This document shows, piece by piece, positions 34,651 to 44,061 of a stretch of DNA of 64,000 nt. A program made the translations under genes and the position numbers. Every line of letters begins with the position of its first letter. The first letter of the stretch is position 1. The notes below the pieces were generated by a model. The model saw only the letters and a list, made by a program, of their open reading frames with translations. It did not search any database and was not told the origin of the DNA. Where the stretch lies: the NCBI GenBank assembly GCA_030248215.1, contig JASANG010003808.1, positions 1 to 64,000 of the forward strand, read 5' to 3'. This DNA is from Enoplolaimus lenunculus. Lineage: Eukaryota > Nematoda > Enoplea > Enoplida > Thoracostomopsidae.

Positions 34651-35936
34651 ATGACATCATCCATGATTTTGCAAACTTTAAAATATATTTTATCGTGTCA
34701 AAAGTTTGCCTGTAAACTAAATCACGCATCAAAATCAGATCCAACAGGCAACTCTGACCAAAACGTCACTTGTTCAAGTCAAATTAATTCAAAACTCGCT
34801 CCAGATATTAAAAATTCTCAAACTCAAGCTCAACACGACTCTGAGCAGCGTCAGACTTGTGAACAATTTGATCTTAACTACGATAGCACTATCGACCGTC
34901 CAGTAGAATCTCTTAAACCAATACAAGAAGATGATGATGATGATGACGATTTTGAAGCGGTTATCGTTCAAAACGAATGCCATGCGGCTGATGGGCACAG
35001 TGGCGACGTGGCGTCCGAAGTTCACAGCATTACCTGTGAGGCCGCTGATTCGAGCCTGACTCTGGACAGCATACTTGATAAATTTTCAACGGAAATCGAC
35101 AGCAAAGAGAGTCGGGAAAATCGCGTTGGAGAAGTTCATTATCGACGAGCGTATCGGTCAAAAGATTGCATCAATGAAGATCACGGCAACATCAAAGAAA
35201 AATCCGTCAACGACCGGAATGAACAGCCGGAAGATTTGGAGCAAAGTGACGCTAATCAGTCATGCGATTACCGGCGGAAAAAACGAAAGAAACATCATCG
35301 ACACCGCAGTCATCATCATCATCATCATGGACATCGTCGACATTCGCCAAAAGAATCAAGAAATCACACCGAAGTCACGGACAGCAACAAACAAAGCGCT
35401 GGGCATTCGAGTGACGATGATGTAAATGGGTACAAAGAACAATACACGACAAGAGAACGTACTCGAAAACGACACAAAGGTAAAAAACGGAAAAATTCCA
35501 CACACCGCGCTGAACATTTACATTGCGATACCGCAACAAAACACAAATCCGCTGAAGCAAGCGGTTCAGCCGATTGTAATCACGGATCGGCTAAAAATGT
35601 TGACAATTCTGATGGAATTGAACGTACAAAAACGCTAGAGACCGTTACGCTGAGCGACAAAGATGAAAACGGCATTAACAGATTAAAACTGCATGAAAAT
35701 TATGCCAGTACATCAAACACTGCCGTTCAACCAGATCACGAAACGTTAGAAATCGCTGGAGCAAATGATGACAGCAACAAGGTCGCTAGCGAATCAAATG
35801 TTGAAGGATCAAATAATAATACCTTTACTGCGAATGAGTATTTAAACGACATTCAAATCGCGAAAGTAGCAATTATGTACAGATCTTATGCGACTCAAAT
35901 TGTTGTTTGCAAATGCTTAGCAAACGTGTATTCCGG
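34651..35936 (+). CDS. Alternative first coding exon B of the PH/EVH1-like domain gene
   Basis: About 429 residues from ATG at 34651 to donor GG|GTAAGA at 35937, phase 2, as in exon A. The first ATG of the frame is used. The frame is also open for seven codons before it without an ATG. The product is hydrophilic and probably disordered: an acidic run EDDDDDDDFEA near residue 92, a Lys/Arg/His-rich block (KKRKKHHRHRS and a following His run, about 210-231) that could be a nuclear localisation signal or metal-binding stretch, and many Asn, Ser and Lys. The last 34 residues, EYLNDIQIAK to VVCKCLANVYSG, match the end of exon A at 15 of 34 positions without a gap. Outside that tail the two exons share nothing obvious. 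Joined to the two shared exons it gives about 766 residues. Confidence 0.88.
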
Positions 35937-36005
35937 GTAAGACATGCGGCGCTAGATCATAGATGTGCCGGTTTGAAAGTTGCACTCAATCAATATAGCC
36001 ATATG

Positions 36006-36160
36006 GGCCAATGTAAACAAACAGTGGCGGAACAGTAGTATAAGCATATTCCGGAGCCTAAGCCTAAGCCTAAGCCAAGCAAAGAAATAGTCGAAAGCTT
36101 GAAGCTTATTCTATTCTAGTCCCACAGAAAAACGTTCAGCTCCTATTCTTCACATGGGCC
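36006..36160. mobile_element. Family A MITE with perfect 8-bp duplication
   Basis: GGCCAATGTAAACAAACAGTGG to TTCTTCACATGGGCC, flanked on both sides by GCCATATG (35998-36005 and 36161-36168). Lies 69 bp after exon B. An 8-bp duplication points to a hAT-type transposase. Confidence 0.92.
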
Positions 36161-36399
36161 GCCATATGGGTTTAGCATACGTCCCAGACACAGTCGCTCC
36201 CCGTTATCCCAACATTTCATGGATAAGGGTGATGAAAAAGTCACAGACCGTAATAGTTTCGTGTTAAGCTTAGAATGATAAGTGTTCCAAAGTTGTACTG
36301 CACATAGTTCGCAAACTACAAGCTTGCTATTTCGACACCACACCGTTTTAGCTTTCTAAAGTGACTGTACAAAATTAGAGGTTATATTTATATATGAAC

Positions 36400-36619
36400 G
36401 ACCCATGTTACTTTAAGGGGCGTCCAAGTGTATGGTGGCTCTATAAAAGAGTAGGTTTAGATTCTAGATTACATTTTTTTACTTAGTCTTAGGGTTAGGC
36501 TTAGGAACTCATGTTTCCAACGCTTAGCCTTAGGAACTCATTTTTGCAACACTTAGGCTTTGGCTTATGCTTAGGAATACACTTAATCTACTGTTAAGCC
36601 CCTTAGAGCAACATTGGCC
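36400..36619. mobile_element. Family B MITE with perfect 8-bp duplication
   Basis: Begins GACCCATGTTACTTTAAGG and ends CCTTAGAGCAACATTGGCC, flanked by ATATGAAC on both sides (36392-36399 and 36620-36627). The core has TTAGGCTTAGG with an internal repeat of the AACTCATTTTTGCAAC block. Confidence 0.92.
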
Positions 36620-37341
36620 ATATGAACAGTACCAGTGCTGATCAGTTAGCTGTGTTATTGAACAAAATGTTTGTTGCTAGCTCTAACTTTGGAAGCTCTC
36701 GTTCAAAATGTCTGCAACCACGGCTAACGACAGCGGTCGTTTAAACGTTCAGAAAAACGGCATAGTTTTTGGGTTGCCGTATTTTCCGTTGAGACTGTAG
36801 CTTACGTAACTCGTTGATAAACTTGGCTGAGAAGCTGTAATCGCTCCTGTGTGTAACACCAATCACTTGTTATGGGTTTTCGAACAAGTCTGACACTAAC
36901 CGAAATCGTGTACTCAGAATTAGTGGCAAATTATCTTGCAATGCAATTTATAGTGCAGTTCGATGTTAGAAATCAAATAGTATAGGTGCATTTTGGATTT
37001 GCAAAATACCTAAAATGGATGCTGTTTGTAAACTTCTTCTCACGTTTTAAATGGTTAATGCTTATACGCATCATTTTTGGTTTTAGGCTAATAGTCAAGA
37101 GCTTATGCAAAGGCTACGTCTTTAGTTTGCTATTAGAGCTGTTTCAGCTGCGGATCTATTTTTGCAGTTTTCCTGATCTGATAAATGATTACGAAAACAC
37201 ACCATGTTGAATACTTAGTTCACACGTGCCGCACATTGGTTTGTTTTGAGCGTTTACACATAATAAACTGGCATAAATTGCAGTTGAAATTGCTACATTT
37301 TAGTGTTGATTTAAACTGAATTTATCCTTTTAGGATTGCAC
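36620..37341. other. Intronic DNA, no feature
   Basis: AT-rich sequence within the intron before the shared exon. No repeats or conserved motif recognised. Confidence 0.35.
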
Positions 37342-37752
37342 TATACTTTTTTTGACGTGCGGCGACCTCCGGCGCCGTCCGTCACCCACACGATACAGTC
37401 CGGCGCCATCCGTCACCCACACGATACAGTCCGGTCCGTCACCCACACGATGCAGTCCGGCGCCGTCCGTCACCCACACGATACAGTCCGGCGCCGTCCG
37501 TCACCCACACGATACAGTCCGGCGCCGTCCGTCACCGTGCGTCACTCGTAGGGCGCCGTGCGTCACTCGCACGGTTCAGTCCGGCGCCGTCCGTCACCGT
37601 GCGTAACCCATGCGGCGCCGTCTGTCAACTTGCGGTATCGTACGCAAATAACTCACTTACGATAACGTATGGTAACATACGGGTGACGGACGGTGACGAA
37701 CGGCGCCGTACGGGTGACGCACGGTGACGGGCGTCGCCGGACGTCAAGTATA
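37342..37752. mobile_element. Family H GC-rich foldback, copy 2, with 31-bp tandem units
   Basis: Left end TACTTTTTTTGACGTGCGG and right end CCGGACGTCAAGTA, with TA on each side. The left arm holds five near-identical tandem units of about 31 bp (GTCCGTCACCCACACGATAC plus AGTCCGGCGCC). The right arm carries the inverse ACGGTGACGGGCG. The element ends 99 bp before the shared exon. Open frames across it are repeat artefacts. Confidence 0.82.
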
Positions 37753-37851
37753 CCGCAACCCAAAATTAGCCTTGTGGAAAAATTGACTGACTTTGAACTC
37801 CTGTTTCGTTGGAAATGCGGTTAATGAAAAAACTTTGAAACTCAATTTCAG

Positions 37852-38047
37852 GCATCAGTTGCTACAGAAACAAACGGAACCACCGGACGAATGGCAGTTG
37901 AATTATACCGGAATTCCTGTGCTAGTACTCAATCTCGGTGAGTCTCGATGTCGCACACGACGCCAACTTCAAATCGTACTCGCAGAAAAAGGAACCGGAT
38001 TCGCACTGTGGCAAGATGTTATCGATTCATTGTCAAAGTACACACAG
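37852..38047 (+). CDS. Shared internal exon: core of PH/EVH1-like domain
   Basis: Bounded by acceptor TTTCAG|G and donor ACACAG|GTAGGC. The first base completes the Gly codon left by either first exon, and 65 codons follow, ending in phase 0. The product includes GIPVLVLNLGESRCRTRRQL, then IVLAEKGTGFALWQDVI and DSLSKYTQ. Alternating hydrophobic residues suggest a run of beta strands followed by a short helix. I recall blocks of this kind (VLxLxxGE...LxxVLAEKGTGFxLWxDxID) in uncharacterised invertebrate proteins but cannot name the family. High conservation is likely because this exon is compact and lacks low complexity, unlike its neighbours. The exon sits between family H copy 2 and a (TTTG) run. 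Confidence 0.85.
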
Positions 38048-38206
38048 GTAGGCTTACAGCCACATTGTCAAATGTGTACAGCATCTATATCCAGTTGATT
38101 ACAGGCATTTTAGTTTTGAACTAACGAGAATGGACAGCGTCAGAATTAGCACATTTTTTGGTATCAAATTTGCTTTGTTATTACGTAAATTTCAGAATCA
38201 CATTTG

Positions 38207-38245
38207 GGTTTGTTTGTTTGTTTGTTTATTTGTTTGTTTGTTTAT
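38207..38245. repeat. (TTTG)n microsatellite
   Basis: About nine GTTT units with one change, in the intron between the shared exons. Confidence 0.9.
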
Positions 38246-38249
38246 AAAC

Positions 38250-38760
38250 ACATATCGTTCAAATGATATAGGTCGGACCAGGTCGTTGCCTAAAATTGTC
38301 ACCAGCCCGGCCTGTTTAACGTTGATTTTCGATTTGGGCCGGACAAATCCCTGCCCAGGGTAGGGCCGCTTTGGACCGGTCCGGTCCGTTAAGACCGTAT
38401 GAATCAACCAGCACTGATTAATATGTATATTTTTACAGCACTGGTTTCTGTAGTTTTAAGACAAAATTTTAGAAATTAAAATTCGCTTAAAACGATACTT
38501 ACACGTTGTCTGAGAAAGTTGGAGTAATTTTCATTCACAATAAAAGTTTAAGAACTCGAATCGAAGCAGTAAATTTGTAGTTGTTCAGTAATTAAACATT
38601 TACTGAGAGCGTTGGTCGACTTCCGGTTCGGACCGTTGTCTCCTAAAACCGGATCGATCAGTTTCAGATTGCAAGCGACCTGGTCCGGCGTTATGAGGTC
38701 GGCTCCGCCGCGGTTCACCGGGTCCACATCGTTTTCAGGCCAATGTTTTAAATTCAATGC
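38250..38760. repeat. GC-rich imperfect inverted repeat, candidate foldback
   Basis: GGTCGGACCAGGTCGTTGCC on the left and its imperfect inverse (GCAAGCGACCTGGTCCGGCG) on the right, with GGACCGGTCCGGTCCG in between. The ends are not sharp. Similar GGGACCGAACCGGTCCGG blocks at 54.84 kb and 56.15-56.23 kb suggest a dispersed family. Confidence 0.45.
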
Positions 38761-38954
38761 GTGACGGCCGCATAATAACAGATAAATTCGTCAGATCAAT
38801 TACGTAACTTGGGATTGTTATTGCACTGAAAGTAAATGCAGTTTAAATGTTGAATGAGTTTCGCAAAATGATTTGAATTTAAGCTATTTAAAAAGTAAAA
38901 CATCTATGAATTTTAAGGGCTATTGAACTTGATAAGAATATTAAGGCATACAGA

Positions 38955-39361
38955 CAGGCCCGTAGCCAGCTCACTTTGCTAGGAGGGTTAAAAAATTTTC
39001 AAAAGCAAGTAAGTAGGTAAGGAAGTGCTTATTACTGGCATCGTCAGACAGCTCAGGCTTGGTTTGCCATCATTCTCCTCCTGCTGACGAGGACAAAGCT
39101 TACTGAAATCCGATTGCCAGTTATACGCATATATACGAAAAGATATTCAAACGTAGTATTAGCAAAACCATAGTAAAGACCATGGCAAAAAAACGAAAAT
39201 ACAAAATGAATAGCACCACTGTCTGAAAGGTGCGTAATATACCAAGGAGTATTCAAGGGTTTTAAATGAGTTACAAGCAAGGATTAAAATTCTCCAGGGG
39301 GTGCCAAAGTTTTTCCATGGGGGCTGAGCCCTCCCTGCCACCACCCTTGGCTACGGACCGC
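38955..39361. mobile_element. Family L element, copy 1
   Basis: CAGGCCCGTAGCCAGC at the left and TTGGCTACGGACCG at the right form an inverted repeat. Flanks CATACAGA and CGTACAGA match at 7 of 8, which suggests a hAT-type 8-bp duplication. It ends 35 bp before the last exon of the gene, so the branch site and pyrimidine tract lie between. Confidence 0.75.
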
Positions 39362-39396
39362 CGTACAGATTAAATCTACTCAACTGTTATTACCAG

Positions 39397-40215
39397 ATCG
39401 AACAAACATTTCACACAATGTTATGCTCAAGCGATCATAGCCAAGTCATTGGATTCAGCTTCGATAACGCAATTGCAGCGGTTGAATTTTACTCACACAT
39501 TCAAACACTGACCGCAGATCCAGCCAACGTTGCAATATGCGATACTCAAACGCTTAAACGACGGTCAAATCACACTGGGAGCAGCAAATCACGAACACTT
39601 CCGCAACATCCAGCTGGTCCTAGCTTAGCAACCGGGTCGTGTTCAGCAATTGGTGAACAATTGTCTCATAACGGTGAACAGTTTTCCCATAACAGTGAAC
39701 AGTTTTCCCATAACAGTGAACAATTTTCCCATAACAGTGAACAATTTTCCCATAATCGTAATCAAGTTTCTCATAACGCGGAACAATTTTCCCACAACAA
39801 CCGCCGCGTAATAAGTGAAACTCAATCAGGAATTCCGCTTGACGGCACTCTAACTGATCATATTACAGCTCCTGAATCTGTCACAAGAAGGCATAGTTTC
39901 AGCGGTTCGGCTGCTGTTCCCAGTACCGAATGCAATCACAGTGCGACTACGGCGTTGACAGGTTATACACGATTTAAACCGGTGCGGTATAGTTTACTGA
40001 AAAAGTCACAAATTTCGTCGCCATGCTGCTTTCAACATATTACTTCAATTCGGCCAAAAAATGACCACACTACTCAACTGCTCAACGCTCGTGAGGTTAA
40101 TACAAAAATGTCCCAACAAAACGAACATTGTGCCTTTGCTGACGATGAGGCAGTCGAAGTAGATTGCAATATCAGTGAAGCGAGAGAAAATACTTTAATT
40201 AATGCGCCCATGTAA
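39397..40215 (+). CDS. Shared last exon: end of PH/EVH1-like domain plus disordered tail
   Basis: Acceptor TTACCAG|ATC, phase 0, fits the previous donor. The first 45 residues include EQTFHTMLCSSDHSQVIGFS followed by FDNAIAAVEFYSHIQTL. The pattern FH.........GFSFDNA.AA.EF resembles the last strand and C-terminal helix of EVH1 domains (FHQW...VWGLNF...DA..F), so I infer a PH-superfold of the EVH1 kind, about 125 residues across three exons. The rest is low complexity, with an in-frame 7-residue repeat and a short Cys/His stretch. It reads 272 residues to TAA at 40213. The last three residues and the stop come from an inserted MITE. A later 3' splice form that avoids this end is possible but I see no strong donor. 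Confidence 0.82.
   Translation: MEQTFHTMLCSSDHSQVIGFSFDNAIAAVEFYSHIQTLTADPANVAICDTQTLKRRSNHTGSSKSRTLPQHPAGPSLATGSCSAIGEQLSHNGEQFSHNSEQFSHNSEQFSHNSEQFSHNRNQVSHNAEQFSHNNRRVISETQSGIPLDGTLTDHITAPESVTRRHSFSGSAAVPSTECNHSATTALTGYTRFKPVRYSLLKKSQISSPCCFQHITSIRPKNDHTTQLLNAREVNTKMSQQNEHCAFADDEAVEVDCNISEARENTLINAPM
39655..39800 (+). repeat. 21-bp coding minisatellite (EQFSHN repeat)
   Basis: About seven units of CATAACAGTGAACAGTTTTCC in the last exon, reading EQFSHNS and variants. The middle four units are nearly identical in DNA, the outer ones diverge. The 21-bp length preserves frame, so copy number can vary without breaking the protein. Confidence 0.9.
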
Positions 40216-40412
40216 AAGATCAAGGGCGGAACGTTCTTCCAGTTGACTGGAAAAGAGTAAGCTTAAGCTTAAGACTACTTTTTTGCTTGGCTTGGGCTTA
40301 GGCTTAGGCTTAGAAATATTCTCGTTCTAATACGCTTAGGCTTAGGCTTAGGTTTAGGCTTGGGTTTAGGAATGATTATAATACTGTTCCGCCCCTGTTC
40401 TTCACATTGGCC
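40205..40412. mobile_element. Family A MITE that supplies the gene's stop codon
   Basis: Begins CGCCCATGTAAAAGATCAAG and ends CCCTGTTCTTCACATTGGCC, flanked by perfect AATTAATG copies (40197-40204 and 40413-40420). The TAA stop at 40213-40215 is inside the left inverted repeat. The core is TTAGGCTTAGGC. Confidence 0.93.
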
Positions 40413-40422
40413 AATTAATGTA

Positions 40423-40865
40423 CTGTATTGACCCGAATAAGAGGAGGTAATAAGAGGGGGTTCCCCATTTTGCGTCCGAATCAATAGGAGTCCGTATCCC
40501 TAATAAGAGTCCGTAAGCGGATAGAGTCCCTAAATCCTAATTAGAGTCCATAAATGTCAATTAACCCTAAATGTAGCACATAAATGACTCCAGGACCAAA
40601 TAATTTGAGTTCGAAACTTTATAGCCTACTTAAATTTTGAAAGTACATTGCTAAGTATAACCTTTTATTATCGCTCAAACTATTGAAACGAGACAAATAT
40701 ACGTTTAATTCAACGGATAGTTGCCGTACCGGATATATATCAGTAACGAAGGGCGGCGGAGTGTAGGTTAAAAATAAATCACAGTCCGTAGCCGAATAAC
40801 AAGGGGGGTACCCTCTGGAGAGGCCAAATAAATATCAGTCCCCCCTCTTATTCGGGTCAATACAG
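40423..40865. mobile_element. Family C MITE, full length, TA duplication
   Basis: CTGTATTGACCCGAATAAG to TTATTCGGGTCAATACAG, with TA at 40421-40422 and 40866-40867. It begins two bases after the right duplication of the previous MITE. Confidence 0.93.
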
Positions 40866-40925
40866 TATGAAAGAACTGAAAACGAGTATACCTATGTCAG
40901 AAATGAAGACATTTCCATCCACAAA

Positions 40926-41110
40926 GCGGCACATGTAAAGATCAGCGGTGAAACGTTTTTCTTTTTTCTGCAGGACCGCAATAGCGTAAAGCTTTAAGCT
41001 TTAGATTATGTCTTTGATTATGCTTATGCTTCGGGTTAGGTATAAGCTCATTCGTACGCTTAGGTTTAGGCTTAGGAATATGTTTATACTATCGACGCAA
41101 CATTGTTAAC
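40926..41110. mobile_element. Family A MITE, decayed
   Basis: CGGCACATGTAAAGATCAGCGG, then TTAGGTTTAGGCTTAGG and ATATGTTTATACTATCG, match family A, but the right inverted repeat is degenerate. Confidence 0.65.
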
Positions 41111-41555
41111 AAACATGTCGTGTTTCGTGTAAACCGATAACAGAGTTCAGTAACTGTAAAGTCTAAAATAAATATGAAAAGTTTGTTTGGAAGTTCGAAA
41201 TCTTGCAACCGAGTCCTACGAAAATAGCTTTAACGTTACTTAGCCGAAATTCTATGTAATCCCGTGATAGTAGAAATATTCAGTTATATTGATATATATG
41301 TATGTAAGTTACAAAACTAGCTTGTATTCATTTACTGGTTCTGCGCTGAGATCCGAATCGTAGCTTAGGGGGCCAACGGGCTCAGCCCCCCGCTGGAAAA
41401 ATTTTGTCCCGTCTAGAAAATTTTCAACCAGTGAAATTGTTCGCTAAATATGGCCATTCGTACTTTTGTTCAACAAATCTCTTCTATTGGAGCTGAAAAC
41501 ATTCACAAAAAATTTTCTTGTTTATGTATCACTATAACATCGCCTGTTTACTGTA
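41111..41555. other. No gene seen; decayed L-like block
   Basis: GGCTCAGCCCCCCGCTGGAAAAATTTTG at about 41380-41405 is an L-type interior block. Otherwise AT-rich DNA. Confidence 0.4.
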
Positions 41556-41988
41556 CTGTTGTGACACAAATAAAAGTGGGGTAATAAAAGGGGGTTCCCA
41601 TTTTGAGTCCCAATCAATAGGAGTCCGTATCCCTAATAAGAGTCCGTAAGCGGATAGAGTCCCTAAACCCTAATTAGAGTCCATAAATTTCAATTATCCA
41701 TAATTGTAGCGCATAAAGAGGACCACATAAACTTGAGTTCGAAACTTTAAAGCGTACGTAAGTTTTGAAAGTAACAATCCAAAGTATAGCCATGCATTAT
41801 CGCTCAAGCTGTTGATGCAAGGCAAAAAACGATTAGTTCAACGGATAGTTGCAATACCGAATATATCAGTAACGAAGATCGGCGGAGGGCGGGTTAAAAT
41901 AATTAAGTTCGTAACCGAATGACAAGGGGGGTACGCTCTGGATAGGCCAAATAAATATCAGTCCCTCCTCTTATTTGGGTTACTACAG
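41556..41988. mobile_element. Family C MITE, full length
   Basis: CTGTTGTGACACAAATAAAAG to CTTATTTGGGTTACTACAG, TA on both sides (41554-41555, 41989-41990). The ends are more diverged than in the 40.4-kb copy, so it is older. Confidence 0.9.
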
Positions 41989-42203
41989 TAACCAATACAT
42001 TGAGCAATATTATATGGAGCCCGTAATTAAAAGTTGGCCGGGAAGCGCTCTCAGGCCCTCGTAGAAAAATTTTGCCTCCCCTGGAAAAGTTTTGGTCCAG
42101 CTGGTATGGTAAAAGCTTGTTAATATTTCAACTGAATCCCCTCCAATATATCTGTAAGCGTTAAACATCGTCTTTTGCACGCAAACATCTCGGCAGTCTG
42201 TAA
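41989..42203. other. L-like fragment next to the minus-strand gene
   Basis: CCCTCGTAGAAAAATTTTGCC and CTGGAAAAGTTTTGG match L-type interior blocks. No inverted repeat ends seen. Confidence 0.4.
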
Positions 42204-42718
42204 TCACACAACTGCACTTTGAACATGATTACGCTGTCTAAACTTCTGACACGGTGAACTTCGAACATTAGTTGCTTCCAACGCTTGATCCCAAATATCG
42301 CCAGCGTGTTTCGACTGTTCCGTCTCTAAATTGCTAGCTCGCTTGCTATTGGGCGATGCCTTATAAGATTTGTGTTTTTGATTGGTTGTTTCGAACCGCA
42401 TTACATCGTCATTGGGCAAAAGAAACTGACACGCTGCGCATTGATTGGCTACTGAATGCCGATGGCACTGTTTATTGTCACAAATCGTCGAATAAGAACG
42501 CTTGTTTGCGGATTCTATGGATGCTGTAGTTTCGTTATAACTACCCAGCCGTCTAGCAATTCTGGAATGGTGTTGTTTATTTTGCAATTTGTGTTGCGGT
42601 CTTCTATTATACAACAGTCGATTATTTGAGTTTCGGTAAATTTGTTGCGGTTGTACAAGTTGAAAGACAGCTGACTGAAGCGAATCGTGACATAAATGGC
42701 AACGCGATAAGTTTTGTG
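42204..42718 (-). CDS. Putative last exon of an unnamed minus-strand gene, Cys/His-rich
   Basis: Reads about 171 residues from acceptor ATGTCAG| at 42719 to TGA at 42204. It begins AQNLSRCHLCHDSLQSAVF and later has STICDNKQCHRHSVANQCAA followed by C, giving CxxC and CxxxxCxxH patterns that could bind zinc. The rest is rich in Asn, Gln, Ser and basic residues, like the other host exons here. An ATG at 42723 could start an independent product, but the frame also joins in phase to the exon at 42778-42884 across a 59-bp intron, which I prefer. I do not recognise the family. Confidence 0.6.
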
Positions 42719-42777
42719 CTGACATTGCGTGTAGTGCAGTTGAAAAACAAGTATCCTTAATAAAATAAGTTACATAC

Positions 42778-42884
42778 CATCATCCTTACACACATCCGGA
42801 TATAGTTTGTATACATTAAGCTGTAGCCACAGGGTAAAACATTCATACTTTTCTTTAACATATTTGGCCACAGCATGACTTTGG
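42778..42884 (-). CDS. Putative internal exon of the minus-strand gene
   Basis: Bounded on the minus strand by acceptor CTATTTCAG| and donor GATG|GTATGT. It codes for QSHAVAKYVKEKYECFTLW followed by LQLNVYKLYPDVCKDD, a compact sequence with no low complexity and good amphipathic pattern. Length 107 bases, phase 2 to phase 1, and the one leftover base completes the first Ala codon of the next exon. Earlier acceptors at TTTCAG would extend it upstream. Function unknown. Confidence 0.55.
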
Positions 42885-43144
42885 CTGAAATAGATGGTTT
42901 TCACCCATTTTTTTCCAAAAAACCCACTGAAATTATTAAAAACGCACCAGAAAACTAATTCCGATGGACTATAAATCTGTCTACTCGTGTAGAACCCCAA
43001 CTGAAATTAACTACAAAACGCGCCTAGTTTCTCGCTGGCTTCGTTCTTGAAATGTCTGGTACTATTTTTCTGCTACATTCATATTCGGTTGCCTACTAGC
43101 GATTTTATGAATCTCACGTCAAACCAGAAAAAAACATAGTATGT
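42885..43144. other. Intron of the minus-strand gene
   Basis: Upstream part of the likely intron. It has two further possible acceptors (minus strand TTTCAG at about 42933 and 43003), which would lengthen the exon. Confidence 0.35.
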
Positions 43145-43317
43145 AGTGGCGGATCCAGGATCTCAAAATGGGGGGGGGGGCAAAATTTCACAGGTAATAA
43201 ACTTACTTTTGACCTATACACAAACCACGAACTATGGTCACAAAATTGCTGTAGAATTTTTGTCGAGATGCTGTTGGGGGGGCCATGGCCGGGGTGCCCC
43301 CCATGGATCCGCCATTG
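43145..43317. mobile_element. Family K MITE with clean ends
   Basis: AGTGGCGGATCCAGGA at the left and TGGATCCGCCATT at the right, with G- and C-rich tracts just inside (GGGGGGGGG and GGTGCCCCCC). About 173 bp. Lies in the presumed intron of the minus-strand gene. Confidence 0.75.
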
Positions 43318-44061
43318 AGTATAAGGATGTATTAACAAAAACTGCGCTTGGCTTCACGTTCGCTTCACTCACGCGTTTATGTGCGCTTCTCTCTCTGACA
43401 GAAATTTACGGACCCATCATTGACAAAAGCAATGTTGCCGAGTAGTTTTCGTTTTATCGCTCGCTGCTCTGCTCTTGCTTTCAATTGCTTTTGCAAAAAA
43501 TGACTGTACGGGTTGCGCTACACTCGCCACGCGCAGCCAGACACCGCCGTACGCCGGCGAGTGGCATGATAAAGTTTGTTTATTAAAAACTTCCGCACGC
43601 AACCAAATAACCAAATAGATTATGCTCATGTTTTTCATCGCAACGCACAGCAGGTCTAGTTAAAATTGTTAACTCGTGATACCGTCCTTAATATAGAGCA
43701 AAACTATTCCTTTTTTATGATCGTTCATTACATATGGCGTTTGTTTGTTTTTGCTCCAAAACTTAAATATTTATACTTGAGTCAACAACTGAAGTAATTA
43801 TTTAAGTAAAACTTAAGTAAATACTTAAGTAAGATTTTGGAAACCCAGCCACTGTCTTGTAAACCATCATTACTCAATAGTCTAAAACCATCAACGATAA
43901 ACCATTGCTGTTCTTTATGTTAACTTTTTGAACGTAGTTGAAAATCCCACGATGCTTTAAAAACACCTTTCCATTAAGAACCATGCACCAGGCATTATTT
44001 GGGAGGAACCGATTTCAGTTGTTAACGCAAAAAACAATCTGTTTTCGAAACTTTTACTGAC
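43318..44061. other. Presumed intron with a family Q trace
   Basis: CTGCGCTTGGCTTCACGTTCGCTTC near 43345 matches family Q. TTAAGTAAAACTTAAGTAAATAC near 43800 resembles the interior of G. No gene seen. Confidence 0.35.

Noticed and set aside
37336-37606. Overlapping Arg/Pro/Ser-rich frames on the plus strand
   Set aside because: They lie wholly in the tandem arm of foldback H copy 2.
43114-43445. Open frames on both strands around 43.2 kb
   Set aside because: They cross the family K element and its G/C tracts.
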